From: Parvibacter caecicola
Lineage (GTDB): Bacteria; Actinomycetota; Coriobacteriia; Coriobacteriales; Eggerthellaceae
DNA: 64,000 nucleotides
Direction: 5' to 3'
Assembly: GCF_003725335.1 (NCBI RefSeq)
Contig: NZ_QIBY01000002.1
Span: 186,001 to 250,000 of the forward strand
Below the pieces are notes generated by a model. It was not told the DNA's origin. It searched no databases and saw only the letters and a list, made by a program, of their open reading frames with translations. A program made the translations under genes and the position numbers. This document shows, in pieces, positions 1 to 7,739 of this stretch; position 1 is the first letter of the stretch; every line of letters begins with the position of its first letter.

Positions 1-223
1 CGTTGAAGCACAGCACCAGCTGGTCGTCTTCGTTGTACAGCGGCTGGCTGGCGCCCTCAAGGTCGATGATGGACAGGCGGCGGAAACCCAGCGAAACCCG
101 CTCGTCGTTGAAGAAGCCCTCCGAATCGGGGCCGCGGTGGGCAATGGCGTCGGCCATGGCCTTCACCACCGCCGCGTGGTCGAAATCGGTTCCGGCGTCG
201 TAGAAGCCCACAAAACCGCACAT
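1..223 (-). CDS. asnB: Asparagine synthase (glutamine-hydrolysing), N-terminal fragment
   Basis: Only the first 74 codons lie in the window; the gene runs off the left edge. The protein begins MCGFVGFYDAG, so Cys2 is the N-terminal nucleophile of the class II glutamine amidotransferase domain, and AHRGPDSEG and RRLSIIDLEG follow as in AsnB. Family members move glutamine amide nitrogen onto aspartate or, in specialised members, onto a bound aspartyl group. The ATG at 223 is preceded by AGGAGGT (231-237 on the plus strand reads ACCTCCT). It starts 24 nt after the racemase stop, so it is probably the third gene of that operon. Substrate cannot be decided from this fragment. Confidence 0.93.
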   Translation of the reverse strand, partial: MCGFVGFYDAGTDFDHAAVVKAMADAIAHRGPDSEGFFNDERVSLGFRRLSIIDLEGASQPLYNEDDQLVLCFN

Positions 224-247
224 AGAATAAACCTCCTGGTAAGTTTG

Positions 248-964
248 TTAGAAAACGCGGGGTTTCACTGGCGCCCCGGCCGCCTCGATGGTGCGCACCA
301 CCAGCACATCCAGCGGGTCCACCACCGGCACCCCCGAAGCGCGGCGGTTCTCGCCGAAAGCGGCGGAAAGCTCGGTGCAGCCCAGTATCAGCGCATCGCA
401 GCCCTCCTCCATCATCAGGGCCGAAAGCGGCCCCAGTTCCTCGGGCGCCACCGGGCGGCCCGCCTTCACCGCATCGTAGATGATGCGATCCACCTCCGCC
501 TGGCCTTCGGGCCCCGGATAGCGCACGTCCACACCGTGCGGACGCCCCGCCTGCCCGAACATGTTGGTGGCCACGGTGCCTTCGGTGGCCAGCACCCCCA
601 CCCGGTTGAACCTGCGGGCGCGGCAATGGGCCATCGTCTCCTCAATCATGTGGATGAGGGGGATGTCCACCGCCGCCTGCACCTCGGCGAACAGGCAGTG
701 GGCGGTATTGCAGGGCATCACCAGAAAGTCGCAGCCGCAGCGCTGCAGAAGCCGCGCATCTTCCACCAGGTAGGGCAGCGGCGACACATCGCTTTTGCCC
801 AAGATGAAGTCGGTGCGATCGGGGGTGGCGGTGTCGTTGTGCACGATGGCCCGCACGTGATCTTGGTCGCGCTCCGCGTCGGTAAAGTCCACCAGCCGCT
901 TCAAGAAGTAAGCAGTGGCAGCAGGGCCGGTGCCCCCTAAAACGCCCGCGAGCTTGGTGGTCAT
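248..964 (-). CDS. Aspartate/glutamate racemase family protein
   Basis: A 238-residue cofactor-independent racemase of the Asp/Glu/hydantoin family. The two catalytic cysteines are visible: Cys85 in MPCNTAH and Cys196 in GCTEL. The N-terminal GVLGGTGPAAT is the substrate-carboxylate loop of aspartate racemases. Its start codon overlaps the stop of the upstream ATP-grasp gene (ATGA, 961-964), so the two are translationally coupled. That partner suggests the product is D-aspartate for cell-wall cross-bridging rather than D-glutamate, but the sequence alone does not fix the substrate. Confidence 0.9.
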   Translation of the reverse strand: MTTKLAGVLGGTGPAATAYFLKRLVDFTDAERDQDHVRAIVHNDTATPDRTDFILGKSDVSPLPYLVEDARLLQRCGCDFLVMPCNTAHCLFAEVQAAVDIPLIHMIEETMAHCRARRFNRVGVLATEGTVATNMFGQAGRPHGVDVRYPGPEGQAEVDRIIYDAVKAGRPVAPEELGPLSALMMEEGCDALILGCTELSAAFGENRRASGVPVVDPLDVLVVRTIEAAGAPVKPRVF

Positions 965-2373
965 CGATGCTCGCCGCCTTCCGGCGCATCGGCCTCTGGC
1001 GGCGGCACCGTCACGTAGCCCTTAGGGGACGCGGCGACATCGGCTGCGGCCGCGGCGCCGTCAGCGCCCTCCCCCGCCTGCGCCTCCTTGTGCGCCTCTT
1101 CGGCCCGGTAGAACTCCCGCAGGCTCTTCTTCTGCTTCTGCTCGAAGTAGTAGGGGTACAGCTTGCGCACCAGCCGCTTTTCCGCCGGATAGTTGATGGG
1201 GTTCTTCGCGTGCCCCTCCGCGAACAGCTGCTGCACCTCGGCCCGCAGCGCCGGGTCTTGCACGTGCTCCACCAGCACCGACTTCGGCAGCACCGTGTAC
1301 AGGCTCTTGCGGCCACGGGCCACTTGCACCTCATCGGGGAATTCGCGGCCTTCCACCAAATCTTCCACAATCCAGCGCACCGTGTTGTCACCGGCGGCAG
1401 TCACGTAGTAGTTGCTGCGCCCCAACCGCGTGTTCACCTCGAAAAACACGAACTTGCCAGTTTCGGGGTTCACCTTGATGTCGTAGTTGGCAAATCCCGT
1501 GTAGCCCACGTGCTCGGTAAGGCGCCGGGCGCACTCAACCGCCTCGTCGCACTCGCGGCTGATGATGGCCATGGGGTTGCCGATGGCCTGGGGGCGCGGG
1601 TCTTCCAGCACCGTTTGACCGAAGCTGGCGAAGCGCATTTTGCCGGTGCGGTCGTTGTAGGTGGTGAGGATGCGCATGTTGGTGTCGTCACCGGGGATGA
1701 ACTCTTGCAGCAGGAACTTCCCCTTGTAGCTGCTGGCGCACAGGTTGTCCAGCATCTCCTTCAGCTGCGCCGGCGTGTCGAAGAAGAACACCTTTTTCTT
1801 GCCAGGGAACTGGGCGTAGTGGTACTCGGCCGACGACGCCGGCTTGGCCACCACCGGAAAGGTGAGGCCGAAGGTTTCCGGACCCACCGGCGCTTGGGTG
1901 TCGAACACGGCCGTTTTCGGATACGGGACGCCGCATTCCTCGCAAATCTCGTAGAAGGAGTCTTTCAGCACCAGCCGGTTAAGCAGCTCCTCGGAGATGT
2001 AGGGCAAGATGTAGCCGGCCGCTTCCAGCTCGGCACGATGCTCCACTAAAAGGCGCACGTACCAGTCGCCGCAGGCCAGTACCATAAGAGTTTCGCCCTC
2101 TTTCTCGGCCGCCACATCTTTGAGGGTTTGCATCAGCACATCCACATTGTCCAGCTGAGGGTTCACGCGATTCTCCAGAATGGAGCTGTCGTGGCACAGG
2201 TGGCTGTTAGCCTGGCTGAGCACCAGCGGCTTCACGCCATAGGCCTCGTGAAACGTGCGGGCCAGGCTGTAGGCGCCGATGTCGCCGCCCAAGATGACAG
2301 GGGAAACGATGGCGCCGCTGGCTTTCGGCTGCGGCGCGCCGGTTTGGGAAGCCTCGGGGCAGGCCTCGGTCAT
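961..2373 (-). CDS. ATP-grasp carboxylate-amine ligase, D-aspartate ligase-like
   Basis: About 470 residues. The N-terminal VSPVILGGDIGAYSLAR and the ATP-grasp core (LACGDWYVRLL, PFIPGDD-like EFIPGDDTNMRIL, GFANYDIKVN, FEVNTRLGRSNYYV) follow the layout of the enterococcal D-aspartate ligase family, which ligates D-Asp to the side-chain amine of the peptidoglycan stem peptide. The start is taken at ATG 2373, which has GAGGTG 7 nt upstream; a GTG at 2406 in the same frame has no better site. The last 40 residues are Ala/Gly/Pro/Glu-rich and probably disordered. It is the first gene of an operon with a racemase and an asparagine synthase. The substrate is inferred from homology recalled and from neighbours, not proven. 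Confidence 0.82.
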   Translation of the reverse strand: MTEACPEASQTGAPQPKASGAIVSPVILGGDIGAYSLARTFHEAYGVKPLVLSQANSHLCHDSSILENRVNPQLDNVDVLMQTLKDVAAEKEGETLMVLACGDWYVRLLVEHRAELEAAGYILPYISEELLNRLVLKDSFYEICEECGVPYPKTAVFDTQAPVGPETFGLTFPVVAKPASSAEYHYAQFPGKKKVFFFDTPAQLKEMLDNLCASSYKGKFLLQEFIPGDDTNMRILTTYNDRTGKMRFASFGQTVLEDPRPQAIGNPMAIISRECDEAVECARRLTEHVGYTGFANYDIKVNPETGKFVFFEVNTRLGRSNYYVTAAGDNTVRWIVEDLVEGREFPDEVQVARGRKSLYTVLPKSVLVEHVQDPALRAEVQQLFAEGHAKNPINYPAEKRLVRKLYPYYFEQKQKKSLREFYRAEEAHKEAQAGEGADGAAAAADVAASPKGYVTVPPPEADAPEGGEHR

Positions 2374-2529
2374 GGAGAACACCTCGCGTTGTTCGGGCGC
2401 GGGCACCAGGGTAGCGGCGTTCGCGCAAGGGACGTAACGTAACGCCTGATTGTAGCATTCCCGCGCTCCAACGCCCGGCGCTTTCCCCCTGCGTCACGGC
2501 GATTCCACGAGAGGCCGCGCCATAGCAGC

Positions 2530-2564
2530 GCGCCCCCGCCTTAAGGAGGGGAAGGCGGGGGCGC
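2530..2564 (-). terminator. GC-rich hairpin after the Bce-type permease
   Basis: An 11-bp GC-only stem (2530-2540 with 2554-2564) with a 13-nt loop lies 49 nt 3' of the permease stop. There is no U-tract, so it may be a weak or factor-assisted terminator. Confidence 0.35.
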
Positions 2565-2612
2565 TGGGCTGCGCGCGCGGCGCATCGGGCAAAGCAAGTG
2601 GCAGGCCGGCTT

Positions 2613-4808
2613 TTACGGTTGCCGCAACACCCCTTTCACCATGTTTCGACTGGTGAAGTACGTGATGACGAAATAACCGCCGTAAATGACCAGCAAAAAC
2701 GCCGCCGCCATCGCGATGGGCCCGGTCATGGGCACGTTGGCCAAACGGAACAGCGTTTCCTCCATCGCGCTGATGGCACAGGCGCAATGACACAGCGCCA
2801 ACAGCAACGGGGTGGCGAAGTAGATGAGAATCTGGACGAAGAGCGAACCGAACACCTGGCGATTGTCGCAACCCAAACGATACAAGGTGCGGTAGCGCCC
2901 TGTGGAGTCGGCCACGTTGGACAGCTGTTGGATGGCCAAGATGGCGGCAGTGGATACCAGGAACACAAAACCGATGTAGAGCGCCAGGTAGGTAATCATC
3001 ATGCGCAGCCCCTGGGACTGGGCAATCATGCCCTCACGGGTGGTCATGCTGGTCACCGGCCACAACCGGCCAGCCCAGCTACTGTCGTCGCCGCGGCTGA
3101 ACCCTTCCTCGGAAGCCGGCTGCACCGCAGCGATAATCTGCTCAAGCGCCAGACGGTTCTCCTCGTCGGTGCGGCCATTGTCGGCATAGTCGATGTTCAA
3201 GTAGCACGTTGTGGGTATGACGTTGGCATCGAAGGCTGCCTGAATCACCTCATCGGGCACCACCAGCACAAACCCTGAGGAGAGCATTGTGTTGTCCTCC
3301 ATCTGCACCGCAATCGGCTCGGAGGCGCAGGCTAATTCTTGTCCGCCCAGAGTAAGAACCGGGGCTTCGTCCACGTAGATGTCCACCAGCTTTTGAATGG
3401 AATCCATGTTGTTGTTCACCACGTACTGCCCCGGCTCAAGCACCACAGGCGGCTTGCCCTGAAGCGCCAAGGCGTCATTGAGCTGGGAAATGGATACCAT
3501 GAGCATTCCGCTGTCCTCAACGCCGGACACCATTTCCAAGTCCTCTTCGGTGGCCTTACCGCTTTGCTTCAGCACGTCGACCATCGCCGCATAGGAGCAA
3601 TCGGGACTGGTCATGTAGTCAATTTGGGCCCAACCCCCCACAGTGGAGTCCCACAGGTCCCCTGCACCGGCCTGCAGCACCTGGGCCATGCTCCACTGGG
3701 CCGCTTCTGCCTGGGCCAGGCGCTCCGGCGCTTCCGCCTCCATCTCAGCACGGCGGGTGAGCGGGTTGTCAGTGGCGCTGGCCCCGCTATCGCTGGTCCA
3801 CACCGCCGCCCGCAGCGTTGCGCTGTAGGGATTGCCCCCATCGACTTGCCGGGTGAACACGTCCGCAAGCCCCATGCCGCAAGAAAAGCACGTGATGGAA
3901 AAGAACAGCAGCACGCAGATGACCCACAGCGAGAGAAACGCCGTGTTCACCCGGCTGGCCACCTGCCTGAGCGTGAAGGGCCGCAGCTTCTTCAAATAGA
4001 AGGGCTGGCAACGGGATACCAGATTGATGACAAGGCCCGCCAGCGACCAGAAGAACAGCAGACTGCCCAGCAGCATGCCGACAGTGGCCTGGAGGAAGGC
4101 CGGGTCGTCCAGCATCACCAAGCCATTTTCCTGCAGCCTCACATAGGCAAACGTCAGAATGCCCAACGCCACCACGAACACTGCCCCGCACAGCCACGGG
4201 TTGCGCACCGACATCTTCTCATTGCGCAAATCGGCCTGCAAAAGGTTGACCAGCGAAAACCGGCTGACGGAAAAGGTGTTGAACATCGCCACCACTATGA
4301 AAATCACGGCGAAGCAGGCGATGGTGCCCGCAAATGCGGACTGGGAGAACACGAACTGGTAATTGGCCAAAACCATATCGAACAGCGATGCCGTCACAAA
4401 CGACAGCCCCTGGGACAGGACGACACCGGCCACAATGCCTACTACCAGCGCAAACAACCCCACCATGACCGTTTCCACCAGCACGATGGCCGAAACGCTG
4501 ACCGGTTTCATACCCAAAAGCAGATAGATGCCAAATTCTTGCTTGCGGCGCCGCACCAAAAACCGGTTGGCGTACAGCACCAGAAAGCCCAGCACGCCGG
4601 CAATGACCACCGAGAACATATTGAGCAAGTCGGCCGTGGTGCGGAATTGGGCAGCGGTGGCAGTAGATTTCAAATCGAAAAGCACCTGTTGGCTGCCAAT
4701 GGAATTGAAGGCGTAAAACACGGCCACACCGAACAGCAGCGTGGCGAAATAAATGGCGTAGTCGCGCGCCGAGCGGCGGACGTTGCGCCATGCCAGCTTA
4801 CAGATCAT
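2613..4808 (-). CDS. BceB-like FtsX-domain ABC transporter permease
   Basis: A 731-residue permease with the BceB architecture: an N-terminal membrane helix after MICKLAWRNVRRSARDY, several helices, a large extracytoplasmic domain (about residues 310-580, from 3870 down to 3050) and C-terminal helices. BceAB-type transporters remove or sense cell-wall-active peptides such as bacitracin and signal to a partner kinase. The ATG at 4808 lies inside the end of the ATPase gene (11-nt overlap), as expected for co-translated subunits. The peptide recognised cannot be predicted. Such modules are best known from Bacillota; here the four-gene set is complete in an actinobacterial background. Confidence 0.9.
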   Translation of the reverse strand: MICKLAWRNVRRSARDYAIYFATLLFGVAVFYAFNSIGSQQVLFDLKSTATAAQFRTTADLLNMFSVVIAGVLGFLVLYANRFLVRRRKQEFGIYLLLGMKPVSVSAIVLVETVMVGLFALVVGIVAGVVLSQGLSFVTASLFDMVLANYQFVFSQSAFAGTIACFAVIFIVVAMFNTFSVSRFSLVNLLQADLRNEKMSVRNPWLCGAVFVVALGILTFAYVRLQENGLVMLDDPAFLQATVGMLLGSLLFFWSLAGLVINLVSRCQPFYLKKLRPFTLRQVASRVNTAFLSLWVICVLLFFSITCFSCGMGLADVFTRQVDGGNPYSATLRAAVWTSDSGASATDNPLTRRAEMEAEAPERLAQAEAAQWSMAQVLQAGAGDLWDSTVGGWAQIDYMTSPDCSYAAMVDVLKQSGKATEEDLEMVSGVEDSGMLMVSISQLNDALALQGKPPVVLEPGQYVVNNNMDSIQKLVDIYVDEAPVLTLGGQELACASEPIAVQMEDNTMLSSGFVLVVPDEVIQAAFDANVIPTTCYLNIDYADNGRTDEENRLALEQIIAAVQPASEEGFSRGDDSSWAGRLWPVTSMTTREGMIAQSQGLRMMITYLALYIGFVFLVSTAAILAIQQLSNVADSTGRYRTLYRLGCDNRQVFGSLFVQILIYFATPLLLALCHCACAISAMEETLFRLANVPMTGPIAMAAAFLLVIYGGYFVITYFTSRNMVKGVLRQP

Positions 4809-5613
4809 GACCCACCTCTCCCGAAAGGAACGTGGTCACTTCCATGATGCGGGCGAAGAACTCCTCGCGGGAAGAATCGCCGCGACGCAGCTCGTTGAAC
4901 AGCTCGCCATCGCGCAGAAACAGCACGCGGTCGGTAAACGAGGCGGCGAAAGAATCGTGGGTGACCATGATAATGGTGGCCCCTAAATCGCGGTTCATCA
5001 GCTCCATGATTTCCAGCATCACCGCCGAGGCGCGGGAATCGAGGGCGCCAGTGGGCTCGTCAGCCAAAATCAGCTTCGGATCACCCACCATGGCGCGGGC
5101 GGCCGCCACCCGCTGCTTTTGGCCGCCGGACATTTGGTAGGGGTACTTGTCCAGCACGCCGTCCACCCCCAGGGTGCGGGCCATGCTGCGCACGCGCTCG
5201 GGAATCTGACGCCCCGGAGCCCCCTTGATGGTGAGGGCCAGCGCGATGTTCTCGAAACCGGTGAGAGTGTCGAGAAGGTTGAAGTCCTGGAAAATGAAAC
5301 CCAGCTCTTCGCGACGGAACTTCGCCAAATCGCCCCGCGAGAAAGAGGTGATGTCACGGCCTCCCACCACAATGCTGCCGGATGTGACGCGATCGATGGT
5401 GGAAATGCAGTTCAACAGCGTGGTTTTGCCAGAGCCGGAGGGTCCCATGATGGCCATGAACTCACCGGTCTGCACATTGAACGTAACGCCATTGAGGGCA
5501 TTGGTGAGGTTATCGCGGTTGCCGAACGTCTTCTTGACCGCCATCACCTGAAGGGCATCGCGGTTGCTGTTCGCCGCATGGGCCGCGGAAGCGCGGGCGA
5601 AAACTTCGGTCAT
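4798..5613 (-). CDS. BceA-like ABC transporter ATP-binding protein
   Basis: A 271-residue cytoplasmic ATPase partner of the adjacent permease. Walker A is GPSGSGKTT, the signature is MSGGQKQRVAAARA and Walker B is LILADEPTGALD, with the H-loop in VTHDSFAA. The MacB/BceA-type Walker B ending in PTGALD fits the FtsX-permease partner. The ATG at 5613 follows the stop of a 33-residue peptide gene by three bases, and its ribosome site (GGAGGG) lies within the last codons of that small gene, so translation is probably coupled. The first 20 residues are a variable extension. Confidence 0.95.
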   Translation of the reverse strand: MTEVFARASAAHAANSNRDALQVMAVKKTFGNRDNLTNALNGVTFNVQTGEFMAIMGPSGSGKTTLLNCISTIDRVTSGSIVVGGRDITSFSRGDLAKFRREELGFIFQDFNLLDTLTGFENIALALTIKGAPGRQIPERVRSMARTLGVDGVLDKYPYQMSGGQKQRVAAARAMVGDPKLILADEPTGALDSRASAVMLEIMELMNRDLGATIIMVTHDSFAASFTDRVLFLRDGELFNELRRGDSSREEFFARIMEVTTFLSGEVGHDL

Positions 5614-5616
5614 GGC

Positions 5617-5718
5617 TTAACCCTCCACTTTGATGGTCTTCGGCAGCTGAGTCGTGGCCAGGGCCACCAACGCCCCGGCAATCGCCACCACGGTTACGAC
5701 ACGGATTATTGTATGCAT
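5617..5718 (-). CDS. 33-residue single-helix membrane peptide ahead of the Bce-type ABC genes
   Basis: A small open frame of 34 codons from ATG 5718 to TAA 5617-5619. The product begins MHTIIRVVTVVAIAGALVAL, an obvious hydrophobic helix after one Arg, and ends in a short polar tail (QLPKTIKVEG). The upstream AGAAAGGGA is a plausible ribosome site. The stop lies three bases before the ATPase ATG and the ATPase ribosome site is inside this frame, which supports real translation. Possible roles are a small transporter subunit, a sensor accessory or a translational coupling leader. I do not recognise a family. Confidence 0.6.
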   Translation of the reverse strand: MHTIIRVVTVVAIAGALVALATTQLPKTIKVEG

Positions 5719-5762
5719 GGGGATTCCCTTTCTGCTCGAACCCTAAGTCCAACAGTGAAAAT

Positions 5763-5825
5763 CCTACGGCTTGCCGCTTACGGCAGCCATCGAAGGGGCT
5801 TACTGTTCACTTACGGCTCTGTAAG
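5763..5825 (-). promoter_or_regulatory. CTTAC repeat array, candidate response-regulator operator
   Basis: CTTAC occurs at 5777-5781, 5799-5803 and 5810-5814 (22- and 11-nt register), with the inverted form GTAAG at 5821-5825 making CTTAC-N6-GTAAG, and a degenerate CCTAC at 5763. The 11-nt phasing is typical of OmpR-family tandem half sites. It lies between the kinase stop and the small-peptide start, where a Bce-type regulator would activate the transporter genes. A weak minus-strand -10 (TAGGGT) follows; a good -35 is absent, consistent with activation. Confidence 0.5.
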
Positions 5826-5852
5826 GATTGGGCGCCCCGGGCGCTCCAGCGC

Positions 5853-6869
5853 TCAAGAATGGGGGAAGTCCAGCAAAAAACGAGTGCCGACACCCTCCTC
5901 GCTGGCCACTTGTACCCCGATTCCCATGCGCTCGGCCATCATGGCTATCAGGTAGAGCCCCATGCCGGTGGCGCCACCGCGGCTGCGGCCATTGCCCCCG
6001 GTGAACCCGCGCTCGAACACCCGTGGCACGTCTTGGGCGGGAATGCCCCAGCCGTCGTCTCGCACTTCCAGGCGAGTGTGTCCCCGCGGTGTGCCCGGCT
6101 CCACCTCCTTCGATGAGAGCACCACGGTTTTGGCGCCGTACTGGGCGGCGTTGGTGAGCAGCTGCCCCAAAATGAACAGCAACCACGGCTCATCGGATTG
6201 CACCACCACGTCGCCGTCCACCTTCACCTGGGGCGCCACCCCTTGCTCGATGAGCAGCCGGGCGTTGCGCTTCACCGCTTCGCGGCACACGGCGGCCAAC
6301 GGCAGCGAACGTATCACGTAGTCATTGGTAAGCGAGGTGGAACGGGCGTAGTACAAAGCTTGGTCCACCTGCCCCTGCAGCCGATCCAGCTGTCGGGCGA
6401 TTTCCAACTTGTCGGCTCCTTGCAACCGCTGCGCAATCAGCTGCGCCGCCGCTAGAGGCATTTTAGTCTCATGCACCCACAGCTCTATATAGCTGCGATA
6501 GTCCTGCGACTGCCGTTGTACCTGGGAAATCTGGGCGATGGCCTGCGATTCCATCCGCTCCAACAGCTGAAAGGCGATACGGCCCTCAGGAAATTCCGGC
6601 TCACGAACCCAGGCGGACAACTGCGAGGGACCTTGCATGTTGCGACAGGCATCCAGCAACTGACGGTAGAAAGCGCGCTGCCGCAGGTAGTCCGCCCCGT
6701 ACCCCATTGCAAGCAAAAAGCCCGCAAGCCCGGCCAGCATCATGCGGCCATCGTCGCTCACTCCCAAAAACCCCGCCGAAAACCACAACAGCACCAGCGC
6801 CACCAGCGCACATGCCACCGAAGCCCAGCGGCTTCTCAAAAATATGGCCAGCGTGTACTTTTCTTCCAA
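5853..6869 (-). CDS. BceS-like intramembrane-sensing histidine kinase
   Basis: A 338-residue kinase with two N-terminal membrane helices (about residues 17-35 and 43-60) separated by only a few residues, so no sensor domain lies outside; this is the hallmark of Bce-type kinases, which read the state of their transporter. The phospho-acceptor region is YIELWVHETKMPL (His near residue 148), and the ATPase boxes are VRDDGWGIP and GMGLYLIAMMAERMG. The start is a TTG at 6869 with AGGAG 6 nt upstream, overlapping the end of the response-regulator gene, so coupling is likely. Confidence 0.92.
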   Translation of the reverse strand: MEEKYTLAIFLRSRWASVACALVALVLLWFSAGFLGVSDDGRMMLAGLAGFLLAMGYGADYLRQRAFYRQLLDACRNMQGPSQLSAWVREPEFPEGRIAFQLLERMESQAIAQISQVQRQSQDYRSYIELWVHETKMPLAAAQLIAQRLQGADKLEIARQLDRLQGQVDQALYYARSTSLTNDYVIRSLPLAAVCREAVKRNARLLIEQGVAPQVKVDGDVVVQSDEPWLLFILGQLLTNAAQYGAKTVVLSSKEVEPGTPRGHTRLEVRDDGWGIPAQDVPRVFERGFTGGNGRSRGGATGMGLYLIAMMAERMGIGVQVASEEGVGTRFLLDFPHS

Positions 6870-6878
6870 CGCACGCTC

Positions 6879-7544
6879 CTACAAGTAGTAGCCCACACCG
6901 CGGCGAGTCTTGATAAAGTCCTCAGACGCGCCTATCTGCGCCAAAGTGCGCCGCAATCGAGTGACGTTCACCGTAAGGGTGTTGTCATCGATAAAGGCAT
7001 CCGATTCCCAAAGATCGCACATGATTTCCTGCCGCGTGAACACCCTCTTCGGCTGGCTCATCAGCAGCTGAAGGATGCGCTGCTCGTTGCGGGTGAGCTC
7101 GGCGCTGTTCTGCCCCACCGTTACCGTGCCGCGAGCCACATCCAGCACCACGCCACCATGGGCCATGCGCTCACCAGCCCCGGAAGCGCCCCCGCGCAGC
7201 TGCACCGCCACCCGGGCCAACAGGGCGGCAGGCCGATAAGGCTTGGTCACGTAATCGTTGGCCCCCAGCCCCAGCGCCAGCACCTCATCGAATTCGCTTT
7301 CCGAAGAGGTGACCACGATAATGGGCACGCTGGACTGTTCGCGAATGCTGCGGCAGATGCCATGGCCATCGGCACCGGGCAAGTTGAGGTCCAACAGCAC
7401 GCAATCGGCGTTGGCCGCCAGAGCCCCTTGGGCCGCCAGGGGGAAGTTGTCACATACCAGTGCCTCATAGCCCTGCAGCCGCAGCAGCCTCTGCAGCTCA
7501 CGGGCCAGCGCCTCATCGTCCTCTACGATGTAAACCATGCTCAT
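6879..7544 (-). CDS. OmpR-family response regulator (BceR-like)
   Basis: About 221 residues: a receiver domain from VYIVEDDEALAREL with the phospho-acceptor Asp in VLLDLNLPGADG and switch residues near VVTSSESEFD and YVTKPYRPAALLARV, followed by a winged-helix DNA-binding domain (LTRNEQRILQLL, DNTLTVNVTRLRRTL, RGVGYYL). The start is taken at ATG 7544 with AAGGGG upstream; the longer frame to 7607 adds a tail unlike the family. First gene of the kinase/transporter unit, it probably acts on the CTTAC array ahead of the ABC genes. Confidence 0.93.
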   Translation of the reverse strand: MSMVYIVEDDEALARELQRLLRLQGYEALVCDNFPLAAQGALAANADCVLLDLNLPGADGHGICRSIREQSSVPIIVVTSSESEFDEVLALGLGANDYVTKPYRPAALLARVAVQLRGGASGAGERMAHGGVVLDVARGTVTVGQNSAELTRNEQRILQLLMSQPKRVFTRQEIMCDLWESDAFIDDNTLTVNVTRLRRTLAQIGASEDFIKTRRGVGYYL

Positions 7545-7691
7545 GGCCGCCGATCCCCTTCCATCCGCACACCCTAGAACCGATGGGGCCATTTTAGCGG
7601 AAGCCACCAGTAGCGGGGCCTTCGCCGCACCCCGAAACCCCCACCCTTACACACATGAAAGGAATACGTCGCCGCAGCGCCCTCCCGATTC

Positions 7692-7714
7692 TTTACCATC
7701 AATGATGGTAAAAT
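7692..7714 (+). promoter_or_regulatory. Perfect 9-bp dyad overlapping a -10 ahead of rlmD
   Basis: TTTACCATC-AAT-GATGGTAAA (7692-7712) is a perfect inverted repeat with a three-base centre. It overlaps TAAAAT at 7709-7714, a good -10 for the gene starting at 7740. It may be a repressor operator; no adjacent regulator for it is obvious, and the divergent response regulator starts at 7544. Confidence 0.5.
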
Positions 7715-7739
7715 CCTAGTGTTGAAAACGGAGGCGCCC

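Noticed and set aside
961-2406. GTG at 2406 as start of the ATP-grasp ligase
   Set aside because: ATG 2373 has a good ribosome site and the extra eleven residues are not family-like.
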